This document shows positions 43,965-52,812 of a stretch of 64,000 nt of DNA, piece by piece (within the stretch, counting starts at the first letter, position 1; each line of letters begins with the position of its first letter). Both the position numbers and the translations under genes were made by a program. The stretch spans positions 1,364,001 through 1,428,000 of the forward strand of contig NZ_PZZP01000001.1 in the NCBI RefSeq assembly GCF_003046315.1. Reading direction: 5' to 3'. Below the pieces are notes generated by a model that was not told the origin of the DNA, did no database searches, and saw only the letters and a program-made list of their open reading frames with translations. The stretch is from Desmospora activa DSM 45169. Lineage in GTDB: Bacteria > Bacillota > Bacilli > Thermoactinomycetales > DSM-45169.

Positions 43965-44876
43965 CTATTCAAAAGTAAGTGAGTGGAACAGCGTCACATT
44001 ATCCGATAGTTGACCCATCAATTTTTGAGCCTGTTCCAACTGCAACGGATATGGTTGTCGACGGGGGTCCAATAAAATTCCCAAATACGTTCCACTGTGG
44101 GCAACAGCCACACCGATTCCTCCTACTTCTTCAGATATGCAAATGATTGAGTCCAACAATCGTTTTGGCCGAATCTTCTGATTCAGCTGGGCACTTCGAG
44201 TGGACACTTCTCCAATGGACTTTACGTCTTGTTCGGCTATTGCCTTCACAATCTTTTGATGAAGAAAATGGTACTCCTTTTTTTCTATTTGAGTGAAAGG
44301 CTTGGGAGTATTATTGAATTGAACCGTATCGATCTTTCCACCTTCATCGATCCCCACCACTGTTAGTGGGGGGAGCGTTCCTAAAAACCGACACAGCTCC
44401 ACCTTGCGGTGGAAAAAGGAAACAACCCCTTTATACATGACACCATCCGTCGGTTCGATCGTTCTCATCAAAGAAAGTAGGTAATCTGTAGACATTTTTA
44501 AATTCAAACAATTTTCAATCGAACGAGCAGCAGCCACTAAGTCCGCAGAGGAGCTGGCTAACCCTTTTCCTTCTGGCATTTCACTAAATATCTCCAACCT
44601 GCCTACAGGAGGATACCCATGGTCCATTAGTATTTGAGATATGAGTTGAAAGGATTTTTTTTTATGGGAAGGGTTTACTTGTAATGAATCCATCTCCGAG
44701 TCAAAATAGAAGGTGGCATAAGAATGCGTTTGAATTGGAAACGTAACCAAGAAATCCAGGCCATTTTCGCCATCAACCCCTTGCAATAATTCCCCAAATG
44801 TGCCAAACGCTTTCCCCTTCCCTGTAGCCGGAATCACCCCTCGATTTTTATAAGAGCGGGATTGCGCCAACCTCAC
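43965..44876 (-). CDS. GHMP-family kinase, probable threonine kinase
   Basis: A 303-residue GHMP kinase. The ATP loop is PEGKGLASSSADLVAA, after an N-terminal GKGKAFGTFGELLQGV block seen in PduX-type L-threonine kinases. O-phosphothreonine would be the activated substrate for the following cysteine-synthase-like enzyme. The GTG start at 44876 has GGAGGTGA upstream, 15 bases past the lyase gene. The substrate is inferred from PduX similarity and the neighbours. Confidence 0.85.
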   Translation of the reverse strand: MRLAQSRSYKNRGVIPATGKGKAFGTFGELLQGVDGENGLDFLVTFPIQTHSYATFYFDSEMDSLQVNPSHKKKSFQLISQILMDHGYPPVGRLEIFSEMPEGKGLASSSADLVAAARSIENCLNLKMSTDYLLSLMRTIEPTDGVMYKGVVSFFHRKVELCRFLGTLPPLTVVGIDEGGKIDTVQFNNTPKPFTQIEKKEYHFLHQKIVKAIAEQDVKSIGEVSTRSAQLNQKIRPKRLLDSIICISEEVGGIGVAVAHSGTYLGILLDPRRQPYPLQLEQAQKLMGQLSDNVTLFHSLTFE

Positions 44877-44891
44877 CGACCCTTCACCTCC

Positions 44892-46394
44892 TTAATCTTT
44901 TAAAATATTATCCAGCGTCCTCTTCGCTTTCTGCTGCTCGATTTGGTACTGCGACCAATCATTTTCTAATTGAACGAATACTTGTTGAAATCGATTCACC
45001 ATCTCTCGTACTTGCTCAGGGTGAGTCGATCCCAATGATCGTTTTCGTAGAAGATTTTGATCCACATCAAAATAGCTTTGAACCCAATCATCGGAAATAG
45101 ACACTTTATAACCATACTCCATACACACTTCGCCGACATCTTTGGCTTTCATGTCTGCGGGAATAAGCCCTTTATTAATAGAAGAAACAATCACTTTTCC
45201 TACGATCACCTGAGCTGTGCGGTATGGAATTCCTGCTTCTAATGTCAAGGCATTTGCTAATGAAAAACCTCCCAGAAATTCCTTCTCGCAGGCTTGACGC
45301 ATTCTCTTTTCTTGAAAGCGTAGATGACTCATAAACACGGTTAACAGCCGAAGAAGTGATTTCATCGTCTGGAAAAGCGAAGGTATTGGTGCCCCTGCTT
45401 CTTTCGATACTTCTACCAGGTTACTGTATGGCGTATTTCGTTGAGCCACGATCATTCCCATATGGATCGAGATCAAGTGGGATGTCCTTCCCCGAATCCG
45501 TTCCAAGATGGGGAAGTTTTTCTTTTGCGGCATCGAAGACGAAATCCCACTTAATTCGTCTGGTAAATCGATAAACCCGTATTCATTACTTCCCCACTGA
45601 GTAAAGTCTGTTAAAAAGCGACTCAAGGAGGTAGCAAAGATTGATATCTCCCCGGAAATACGCAAAATCCATTCCCTTGATGCAACACCGCTTAGAGCGT
45701 TGTGGACTGGGTATGAAAATCCGAGATACTCAGCAAGTCGATCCCGATCCCACGCCAGTTCCTGCCCCGCCATCGCCCCACTTCCCAATGGACAGCCATT
45801 TCCCTCGTTGTAGACCGATAACAATCGACGAGACGTTTGAATCAAAAACTCCAAAAAAGCGGTTAGATAAAAAGCTGGGCTGATCACCTGTGCCGCTTGA
45901 TGATGTGTATACCCCGGCATCACCGTATCCACATGTTTTTCCGTCAAATGGAGAGTAACCCGAACCAACTCGGACAACTGTGCGGCAATATCAAATAGAG
46001 AATCTCTGATATGCATCATCTGAGCAGTCGCTTGATAGTCGTTGCGACTCCGGTCTACATGCCATGCTATAACAGGTTGGGGTAGATTGGCGGTGATCAT
46101 TCCTTCAATCGTAAAGGCCATGTCTGATAAATGAGCTTCCGCTTGTTTTAACACCTCATCTGGATGTAACTGATCAATTGCGGAGTGAATATCGACAACT
46201 TCATTACGATTGATCAACCCTAATCGTTGGTGCTCGACTAGAAGTGCTTTTTCAATCCAAAGATAATAGGGAAGAAGATGACGAGCCTCATACCGGAGTT
46301 GAGGGTTCAACACTTCTTCCCTCCAGGCATTATGGGGGCTTTCCTTGATACGACCTGTCAAGCCTTTAAAATCAACACCAGAATCCAATTCCAC
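44892..46394 (-). CDS. Argininosuccinate-lyase-family enzyme
   Basis: A 500-residue member of the fumarase/aspartase superfamily with the signature loop GISSSMPQKKN and PLGSGAMAGQELAWDRDRLAEYLGF. It should release fumarate from an N-substituted aspartate. No arginine-pathway gene lies nearby; with a kinase and a beta-replacement enzyme it fits a DabB-type step, cleaving an aspartate adduct to leave 2,3-diaminobutyrate. The start is GTG at 46394, or the in-frame TTG at 46388 with better spacing from AAAGGAGGG. It is the first gene of the overlapping run down to 39417, 152 bases after fabF. Confidence 0.88.
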   Translation of the reverse strand: MELDSGVDFKGLTGRIKESPHNAWREEVLNPQLRYEARHLLPYYLWIEKALLVEHQRLGLINRNEVVDIHSAIDQLHPDEVLKQAEAHLSDMAFTIEGMITANLPQPVIAWHVDRSRNDYQATAQMMHIRDSLFDIAAQLSELVRVTLHLTEKHVDTVMPGYTHHQAAQVISPAFYLTAFLEFLIQTSRRLLSVYNEGNGCPLGSGAMAGQELAWDRDRLAEYLGFSYPVHNALSGVASREWILRISGEISIFATSLSRFLTDFTQWGSNEYGFIDLPDELSGISSSMPQKKNFPILERIRGRTSHLISIHMGMIVAQRNTPYSNLVEVSKEAGAPIPSLFQTMKSLLRLLTVFMSHLRFQEKRMRQACEKEFLGGFSLANALTLEAGIPYRTAQVIVGKVIVSSINKGLIPADMKAKDVGEVCMEYGYKVSISDDWVQSYFDVDQNLLRKRSLGSTHPEQVREMVNRFQQVFVQLENDWSQYQIEQQKAKRTLDNILKD

Positions 46395-46545
46395 ATCCCT
46401 CCTTTGGAAGAGTATAGGAGTTCCAATAAACCTGCTTGTCCGACAGTGGAGGTAAAGGGGGCATGGTTTTAGCCGCTAGAATTGAACGGCGTGTTTGTCA
46501 GCGTCTCATGGCTGTCTGCTCCCCTTCTAAGATTGTAAGATTCCG

Positions 46546-47811
46546 CTACAGGAGGTTAGATGAAGATTCATTCCACCGACGAACAACCAGTACCGCATTG
46601 TGCCCACCAAATCCAAAAGAGTTGCTGATCGCGTATTCAATGTCGCAGGATTGTGCCTGATGTGGAACATAGTTTAGATCCAACTCATCATCGGGATGGT
46701 CACAATTGATGGTAGGAGGAACCTTTTTTTCCAGTATGGAATATACCGTGGCAATCAACTCTACGGCACCAGCTCCCCCCATCAAATGTCCGATCATCGA
46801 CTTGTTGGAACTGACTAGAATCCGCCCCGCATCTTCTCCAAAAACCGTTTTAATCGCTTTAGTCTCCATCTGGTCGTTAAACGGGGTACTTGTGCCATGC
46901 GCATTAATATAATTTACATCACGAGGCTGAATCTTTGCCTCTTCCAGAGCTAAACGAATAGCCCTCACAGCGCCAGATCCAGACGGATCCGGTGCTGTGA
47001 TATGGTATGCGTCCGTTGTAGCACCGTACCCGACCAATTCCGCTAGAATCTTTGCTCCCCGCCCGATGGCGTGCTCTGCTTCTTCCAATACCAATACTCC
47101 GCCTCCGGCTCCAATGACAAATCCGTCCCGATCACGGTCAAACGGACGACTCGCCTTTTCTGGTTCCTCGTTTCGTCGGGACAAGGCTTTTACATTCGAA
47201 TAGGCGGCTAAATCCAAAGGGGTAATCGCATCGGCTGTTCCTCCAGCCAACATAACATCGGCTCGACCACTTTGAATGAGTCTCATCGCTTCCCCCACAG
47301 AGCTGGTTCCTGTAGCACAAGCGGTAACGATTGCCCCCGACTGTCCCTTGGCTCCAATGAGAATGGAAATTTCACCGGATGGAATATTGACCAGTGTAGC
47401 GGAAGAAAAGTATGGACTTACACGCTTTGGGCCATTTTCAAGTAAATTTTTCACATTTTCTTGTATGTAATTGAATCCGCCATTGCAGGAACTGACAAAA
47501 ACCCCTACTCTGGGCGACAACTGTTTGCTAATCTCAAGTTTTGCTTGATCGATAGCCTGTAAAGCCGCTGCAACCGCATATTGCGTAAAATAATCCATGC
47601 GTCGCACATTTTTTTTGGATATGTACGCTAATGGATCAAACCCACGAACTTCACCCGCTATTTTGACAGAAAAATCCTCTGTATCAAAGCGTGTAATCGG
47701 GCCAATACCGCTTTTACCGGAAATGAGATTGTTCCAATAATCAATCGTGTTAACACCGATGGGACTGATCAGTCCACAACCGGTAATAACCACTCTTCTA
47801 TTCAATGTCAT
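46546..47811 (-). CDS. 3-oxoacyl-ACP synthase II (FabF-like)
   Basis: A 421-residue condensing enzyme with the Cys-His-His triad: Cys in VTACATGTSSVGEA, His in NAHGTSTPFND and His in GHLMGGAGAVE. It should elongate acyl-ACP with malonyl-ACP in the cytoplasm. It may extend the cluster's own acyl chain with the FabG, ACP and acyltransferases at 49766-59865, or be a drug-tolerant copy of the housekeeping enzyme. The ATG at 47811 lies only one base past AAGGTGG; a TTG at 47805 (giving MNRRVVITG) has better spacing. An operator-like sequence lies about 185 bases upstream. Confidence 0.92.
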   Translation of the reverse strand: MTLNRRVVITGCGLISPIGVNTIDYWNNLISGKSGIGPITRFDTEDFSVKIAGEVRGFDPLAYISKKNVRRMDYFTQYAVAAALQAIDQAKLEISKQLSPRVGVFVSSCNGGFNYIQENVKNLLENGPKRVSPYFSSATLVNIPSGEISILIGAKGQSGAIVTACATGTSSVGEAMRLIQSGRADVMLAGGTADAITPLDLAAYSNVKALSRRNEEPEKASRPFDRDRDGFVIGAGGGVLVLEEAEHAIGRGAKILAELVGYGATTDAYHITAPDPSGSGAVRAIRLALEEAKIQPRDVNYINAHGTSTPFNDQMETKAIKTVFGEDAGRILVSSNKSMIGHLMGGAGAVELIATVYSILEKKVPPTINCDHPDDELDLNYVPHQAQSCDIEYAISNSFGFGGHNAVLVVRRWNESSSNLL

Positions 47812-47993
47812 TCCACCTTTTGGGAATAAGGTACCAATGATTCGTTCTCAATTTTACAAGGATCATCCCCTCTGGGTCATCCGTATATCCCGCAACAATA
47901 GGGCTTCCGACCAATAGATCTCGCGTATTTGGATTGAATATTTCAATATTTTTCCGAATGGCGAAAAGGGTTGCAAAATGAAGAACCTGATTA

Positions 47994-48005
47994 TATACTC
48001 AGTAC
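47994..48005. promoter_or_regulatory. Imperfect operator-like palindrome between fabF and a divergent gene
   Basis: TATACT-C-AGTAC, a variant of the 13-base palindrome at 21815 and 37932, followed by GTATGTATTGAGTA. It lies in the 289-bp divergent promoter region and could act on either direction. Confidence 0.45.
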
Positions 48006-48100
48006 GTATGTATTGAGTAGACTTCCCTTGCATCATTTTTTTCAAAAGTCAGTGTAGGGGCACTGGGCAAAAATACACGAAGATAAAGGAAGGGAAACGC

Positions 48101-48682
48101 ATGTCTCTTCTGGCAGAATACAAATGGTACATCCTGATTGCTGCCGAAGTTTTATTCTGGGTTTTCAGTATATCCTTTGTGATTGTAAGGTACTGGTTTC
48201 AGCTTCATCGTCTAAGCTTGATTTTCTTGATTCTCTTTATCGTCAATGACCTTTTCATCTTATCTCTTGCCATATTGGATTACATGCAAACCGGTGAGTT
48301 CTCCAATTATCAACTGATCATCGCCATAATTCTGATCTACGCTCTTACGTACGGAAAAAAAGATTTTAAGAAGTTGGACGCATACCTGAAGGAAAAGGTG
48401 GAAAAGTGGAAAAATCCTTCTCGCCATACCCATAAAGGAGAAGAAAAGTCCGCCGACGGAGGTTCAGATTGGGAACATGCTCGTAGAGAGAGAAATGGTT
48501 GGTTCAAACACCTACTCATTTATGCCATTGCCCATGGAATCTACTTTCTTATGATGACATTTCAATGGGAAGCAATCTCTTTTGAAACGCTTTCCAACAT
48601 TTCGTCCATATGGACCATCATATTGGTGGTTGACGGTGTTTACTCCCTCTCTTTTACGATCTTCCCTCGTAAAAGGAAATAG
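48101..48682 (+). CDS. Unrecognised integral membrane protein
   Basis: A 193-residue protein with three membrane helices in the first half (YILIAAEVLFWVFSISFVIV, LSLIFLILFIVNDLFILSLAIL, YQLIIAIILIYALTY), a charged loop of about 55 residues, then two more (HLLIYAIAHGIYFLMMTF, ISSIWTIILVVDGVYSLSF). No family was recognised. It diverges from fabF across a shared control region, so an immunity or transport-accessory role for the product is possible but unproven. Confidence 0.8.
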   Translation: MSLLAEYKWYILIAAEVLFWVFSISFVIVRYWFQLHRLSLIFLILFIVNDLFILSLAILDYMQTGEFSNYQLIIAIILIYALTYGKKDFKKLDAYLKEKVEKWKNPSRHTHKGEEKSADGGSDWEHARRERNGWFKHLLIYAIAHGIYFLMMTFQWEAISFETLSNISSIWTIILVVDGVYSLSFTIFPRKRK

Positions 48683-48743
48683 GAACAAAGAATTAAAGTC
48701 GATTTTCTCCGACTTCAAGGAAGGCTGATCATATTTTTTTACT

Positions 48744-48804
48744 AGCGGTTTCCGGCTTTTGTCCAATACCGTGACAAACGGTTAGGAAACCGCTTTTTTT
48801 ATTT
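48744..48804 (+). terminator. Terminator after the membrane-protein gene
   Basis: AGCGGTTTCC pairs with GGAAACCGCT, with an inner ACCGT/ACGGT stem, then TTTTTTATTTT. It insulates the following fabI gene. Confidence 0.8.
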
Positions 48805-48869
48805 TAGGGCATTCATTTTATATAAAATATTTGTGGAATATGCTAGTCAACGATATATACCCAGCTGAT

Positions 48870-48875
48870 TATAAT
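48870..48875 (+). promoter_or_regulatory. Possible -10 box for fabI
   Basis: TATAAT 34 bases before the fabI start. The -35 is poor (GTCAAC at 18 bases). It supports independent expression of fabI after the upstream terminator. Confidence 0.4.
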
Positions 48876-48908
48876 ATACCTATCTACAACTTTGAGGGAG
48901 GAATGCCA

Positions 48909-49679
48909 ATGAAGAACTTAATGTCAGGAAAAAATGTAGTGGTTATGGGGGTTGCAAATGATAGAAGTCTAGCTTGGGGTGTCGCAAGATCACTTCATGC
49001 AGCAGGTGCAAATCTAATATTTACATATCGAAAAGAACGGTCTTACCGAAAGATTTCCGCTTTACTTTCTCAGTTTGATATTCCCCCCCTTCATGTGTTC
49101 TCATGTGATGCTTCCGACGATGACAGTATTAAAAACGCTTTTATTGAGATAAAACAAAAAGCGGGAAGCATTCAAGGACTTGTTCACTCCATCGCATATG
49201 CTGAAAAGGAGGATTTAAAGGGGGAGTATATAGATACTTCGCGGGAAGGATATCTTTTAGCCCAGAACATCAGCTCTTATTCACTTATTGCTGTTGCCAG
49301 GGAAGCGCAAAAAATTATGACCGATGGCGGGAGTATCGTTACTCAAACCTATATCGGGGCTGAGCGTTTTGTGGAAAACTATCATGTAATGGGTGCTGCA
49401 AAAGCGGCTTTAGAAGCTAATGTAAAGTATTTGGCAGAGAATCTTGGCAAATATCATATTCGGGTCAATGCTGTCTCATCTGGACCGATTCGTACCCTTT
49501 CAGCAAAAGGCACTTCCGGTATGAATGATCTATTGCGTACCATAGCAGAAAAAGCTCCATTAAGGCGAAACGTAGATCAAAGCGAAGTCGGTGACGCAAC
49601 GTTATTCTTGCTAAGTCCATTGTCCAGAGGAATAACCGGTGAAGTGCTTCACGTCGACGCAGGATATCATATAAGATGA
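48909..49679 (+). CDS. fabI: Enoyl-ACP reductase FabI
   Basis: A protein of about 256 residues: GKNVVVMGVANDRSLAWGVAR (NAD loop of FabI, SxxxG type), LVHSIAYAEKEDLKGEY, and the catalytic pair Tyr-x6-Lys in ENYHVMGAAKAALEA. It reduces the trans-2 double bond of enoyl-ACP in the last step of each fatty-acid cycle. The ATG at 48909 is 8 bases past GGGAGG. It is a single gene on the opposite strand to its neighbours, closed by terminators on both sides. It may serve the cluster's dedicated chain synthesis or give self-protection if the product attacks FabI. Confidence 0.92.
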   Translation: MKNLMSGKNVVVMGVANDRSLAWGVARSLHAAGANLIFTYRKERSYRKISALLSQFDIPPLHVFSCDASDDDSIKNAFIEIKQKAGSIQGLVHSIAYAEKEDLKGEYIDTSREGYLLAQNISSYSLIAVAREAQKIMTDGGSIVTQTYIGAERFVENYHVMGAAKAALEANVKYLAENLGKYHIRVNAVSSGPIRTLSAKGTSGMNDLLRTIAEKAPLRRNVDQSEVGDATLFLLSPLSRGITGEVLHVDAGYHIR

Positions 49680-49696
49680 AAAGCTTCCTCATTTAA

Positions 49697-49745
49697 AAAA
49701 CCCTTTCATATGAACGATCGTTTTCCGTTCATATGAAAGGGTTTT
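49697..49745. terminator. Strong bidirectional terminator
   Basis: A perfect 20-bp stem (arms at 49697-49716 and 49726-49745, rich in AAACCCTTTCATATGAACG-type sequence) with a 9-base loop lies between convergent fabI and the ACP operon. Confidence 0.93.
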
Positions 49746-49765
49746 AAAGTACCCTAAAATCCAGT

Positions 49766-50008
49766 CTAACTCTGTTCCTCTACAAACTGAGTAATCGATT
49801 GGATACTTTTAAACGTATCGGTTCGAACCGATCCGAGTTGAAGATTATACTCGTCTTTTAAAACAGAAATAAAACGAAGCACATCCATCGAATCCAAGCT
49901 AAACGAGGACTCCGGTCCAAACAACACTTGATTGGATTCGATTTCCTCCGGTTTAATATCCATTTCGTACGTTTGCACAAACAACTCTTTCATTCTTTGT
50001 TCATTCAT
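49766..50008 (-). CDS. Acyl carrier protein
   Basis: An 80-residue acidic carrier protein with the phosphopantetheine Ser in SLDSMDVLRF. The ATG at 50008 is about 10 bases past GGGAGAG; the longer open frame overlaps the KAS III gene and lacks a site. It is the last gene of the fatty-acid operon and the likely carrier of the chain made by the cluster's own enzymes. Confidence 0.88.
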   Translation of the reverse strand: MNEQRMKELFVQTYEMDIKPEEIESNQVLFGPESSFSLDSMDVLRFISVLKDEYNLQLGSVRTDTFKSIQSITQFVEEQS

Positions 50009-50027
50009 CTTTATAGCACTCTCCCAG

Positions 50028-51071
50028 TTATGTTTGATTAAAATAACGTAAGCATAATGAACCCCATAAAAACCCGGCTCCAATCCCGGCAATCATCATA
50101 TAGTTTCCATGATGGATCACTTTTCTTTCCATTGCTTCATGCAGAACCGTAAATACAGTGGCCGCCCCGGTATTTCCCAATCGTTCTACATTGACAATGG
50201 TTTTTTCCATCGGCTGCTGCAGGCTTTCCATTACTTTCTTAAGAATATTGAGATTCGCTTGATGGATAAAAAAGTGGTCGATATCACCGATCTCTAGATT
50301 AGCCCGCTGCGCCGTTGTCAACATCGTTTTCGGCAGTTGCTTTGTTGCTTCCTTCCAAACCGTACGACCATCCATTTTTAGATATTGCCCTCTTGCCGCC
50401 ACAGACGATTCGCTGGTCGGGTGTTTAGAACCACCCGAAGGAACTTCCACACTGTACGAAAGAGAAGATTGTATATCCCAAGACAAAAGCCCATATCCTT
50501 CCTCAGCTTTTCCTAAAATTAACGCTCCCGCTGCATCCCCAAAAAATACTCTGGTCGTGCGATCAAGCGGATCGGTTATACGAGACATACACTCTGCCCC
50601 GATCACCAGCACATTCTTGATCTTTTCGTTTTGCAAAAGATGACAACCTAACCAAATCCCATATATACCGCCTGCGCATGCAGCTTGGTTCAAATCAATG
50701 GGAATCGCCTGATCCGCTCCCAGTGCATCTTTCACGATCAGAGCGGTTGAAGGCAGGAGTTGGTCAAAAGTAAAAGTCGATACCACGATCGCATCCAAAT
50801 CCTTCGGATGGATCCCACCGTTATAGAGAGCTTGTTTAGCCGCACCGATGCACATATCCGACGTATATTTTCCTTTTTCTAGAAATCTCCGCTCTCTGAT
50901 CCCAGTTTTTGTGACGATCCACTCATCCGTTGTATCCAGCCAGTTGGTCATATCCCGGTTGGAAACAATCGCATCCGGAATATACATACCCGTTCCTAAA
51001 AAGCTTACTGGAACTTGGAGACCACTGGATGTCAGCGGGGAAACTGCGTTCCCCATCACATTAGTTTCCAA
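50028..51071 (-). CDS. 3-oxoacyl-ACP synthase III (FabH-like)
   Basis: A KAS III enzyme of about 347 residues: Cys in NQAACAGGIYGI, His in FFIHQANLNIL and Asn in LGNTGAATVFT. It starts chains by joining an acyl-CoA primer to malonyl-ACP, or, in special clusters, moves acyl groups. Its primer may differ from the housekeeping FabH. The start is uncertain: the TTG at 51071 is 10 bases past AAAGGAG, whereas the ATG at 51080 is only one base away. It overlaps the ThDP gene end. Confidence 0.9.
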   Translation of the reverse strand: METNVMGNAVSPLTSSGLQVPVSFLGTGMYIPDAIVSNRDMTNWLDTTDEWIVTKTGIRERRFLEKGKYTSDMCIGAAKQALYNGGIHPKDLDAIVVSTFTFDQLLPSTALIVKDALGADQAIPIDLNQAACAGGIYGIWLGCHLLQNEKIKNVLVIGAECMSRITDPLDRTTRVFFGDAAGALILGKAEEGYGLLSWDIQSSLSYSVEVPSGGSKHPTSESSVAARGQYLKMDGRTVWKEATKQLPKTMLTTAQRANLEIGDIDHFFIHQANLNILKKVMESLQQPMEKTIVNVERLGNTGAATVFTVLHEAMERKVIHHGNYMMIAGIGAGFLWGSLCLRYFNQT

Positions 51072-52812
51072 TGGTGACATGCTCCTTTCCCGGAAAATCG
51101 CCTTCGATTGCTTGCATTCCAGGTGGTATATCGCCAAGTTGAACCGGTATTTCCACCACCACTGTCTTCCCCTTTAACTGAAACTGATATGCCTGTTGCA
51201 GGGTTTGTTCCAATTGAGTTTTCCCGATAATTTCCAGGCACTCGATTTGGGGATGATCTACTCCCCATTGAAAGTGATCCGGTGGTGAAGTAAAGTGATA
51301 TCTGGAATGTTCTGATGAGTGATGTTCTTGTTGATTCCATTGGTGCTGAAGCCAACCATACCCACCATTTTTTAAAACGATGTACATGATCGGGATTTTC
51401 TGCTCAACCACGGTCTTTAGATCACTTTTAAACAATTGGAAAGCGCCGTCTCCTATCCAAGCAATGACAGGTCTTTCCTTAACAGCTAATTTCACGCCGG
51501 CCACAGCAGCTGCTCCAAAGCCCAAGCTGGTCTGGTCACTCGGTAATACCGCCCCTCCTTCCCCTCCGCAGGAATAGTAGGGATAAAAATAGGACCACAT
51601 ATCTTGCAACCCGTTTTCCTGAACGAGAATCCGATCTTTGGTCACTATCCGATCCACTACATCCAATATCTCTGCCACATGAATGAAAGGGTCAGTACGG
51701 GCATTCTTCAAATGTTCATTCGCTTTTTGAAAAAGTTCTCTTCTATACACCTGAATGTTTTTAATCCACTCTTGGTTTTGAACCAATGGTTCTTCTTTTA
51801 TCTCCTTTAGCCATCCTTCCACTACCAATCCACCGTCCCCTAACATGTGCATCCCCGGGTATTCCAAGGACCAGTCATCGGGTTCGATATTCACTTGGAT
51901 CAAGGTCGCTTTCGGATTCATTTGCTCCCAACCGAATGTTGCGGTCTCCTCCAAACGACTCCCCAACACGACTACCAAGTCCGTCTCTTTCCATAATCGG
52001 CGAATCGGTTCAGTTGCATACAAACCCGCCAGCCCGCAAAAAAGAGGATGATCTTCTGGAACCGCTCCCCTCCCTGAAGCTGTCACAAATAAAGCGGCCC
52101 CCCATTGTTCGGTAAAACGAATGATTTCACTTCTTGCCTTTGATTTTCTCATACCACCCCCTAACAGAAGCAGAGGACGATTACTAGCTCGAATCAGTTG
52201 AAGAGATTGTGCCATGCTGGTTTCATCAGGAAGAAACCGTCTTACAATCAAGGGTTCCCAAGGTTTTTTTCTAGGTATTTTTTCTTCAAACATTTGTTCA
52301 GGAATTTCAATATAAACCGGACCGGGAGTACCGTTGACAGCCAAAAGAGCCCCCTTTTCCAAAGCCCAACACAATCGGTCAGGATGATCCACCCGATACG
52401 ACCACTTTACCAGTGGTTGGACGAGGGATCGTTGATCAAGTTCCTGAAATGCTTTTGTTCCCAAGCGATTAATGCGGGTTCCCGTTGCGATGAGAATCAG
52501 CGGTGCTGCCAGCGATTTGGCCTCCAATAAACCCGTAAGCGCATTGGTGAGTGCCGGCCCTTTTCCTACTACACAAACTCCTGGTTTTTCCGATTCCATG
52601 GCATGTCCAACTGCCATAAACACAGCATTGCGCTGATCTTTACATAAGATCATGCGTGATTTTGATTTTGTTTCCAAAGATTCTAAAAAACCTAAATCAT
52701 CACTGGGTAACCCAAATACCTCCTGAACCCCGATATGATCCAGATAGTCCACAACCGCTTCCCAGGGATTTTCATACGCAAACAATTGACTCACCTTTCT
52801 GCTCTGAGACAT
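51061..52812 (-). CDS. ThDP-dependent decarboxylase/carboligase-family enzyme
   Basis: A 583-residue protein with three domains of the acetolactate-synthase/benzoylformate-decarboxylase superfamily. The ThDP-binding motif is IGDGAFQLFKSDLKTVVEQ ... LKNGGYG. The central domain holds a GGGMRKS loop and ADLIGSR-like VVLGSRLEE. The usual catalytic Glu of the first domain (HExxNAV) is Asp here (KDQRNAV), so the chemistry may be altered. It could decarboxylate a 2-oxo acid to a starter aldehyde, or join an aldehyde into an acyloin. It overlaps both neighbours. Confidence 0.82.
   Translation of the reverse strand: MSQSRKVSQLFAYENPWEAVVDYLDHIGVQEVFGLPSDDLGFLESLETKSKSRMILCKDQRNAVFMAVGHAMESEKPGVCVVGKGPALTNALTGLLEAKSLAAPLILIATGTRINRLGTKAFQELDQRSLVQPLVKWSYRVDHPDRLCWALEKGALLAVNGTPGPVYIEIPEQMFEEKIPRKKPWEPLIVRRFLPDETSMAQSLQLIRASNRPLLLLGGGMRKSKARSEIIRFTEQWGAALFVTASGRGAVPEDHPLFCGLAGLYATEPIRRLWKETDLVVVLGSRLEETATFGWEQMNPKATLIQVNIEPDDWSLEYPGMHMLGDGGLVVEGWLKEIKEEPLVQNQEWIKNIQVYRRELFQKANEHLKNARTDPFIHVAEILDVVDRIVTKDRILVQENGLQDMWSYFYPYYSCGGEGGAVLPSDQTSLGFGAAAVAGVKLAVKERPVIAWIGDGAFQLFKSDLKTVVEQKIPIMYIVLKNGGYGWLQHQWNQQEHHSSEHSRYHFTSPPDHFQWGVDHPQIECLEIIGKTQLEQTLQQAYQFQLKGKTVVVEIPVQLGDIPPGMQAIEGDFPGKEHVTIGN

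Noticed and set aside
44892-46394. Arginine biosynthesis gene argH
   Set aside because: Family membership is clear, but it overlaps cluster logic (kinase and beta-replacement enzyme) and no other arginine genes are near, so the primary-metabolism name was not used.
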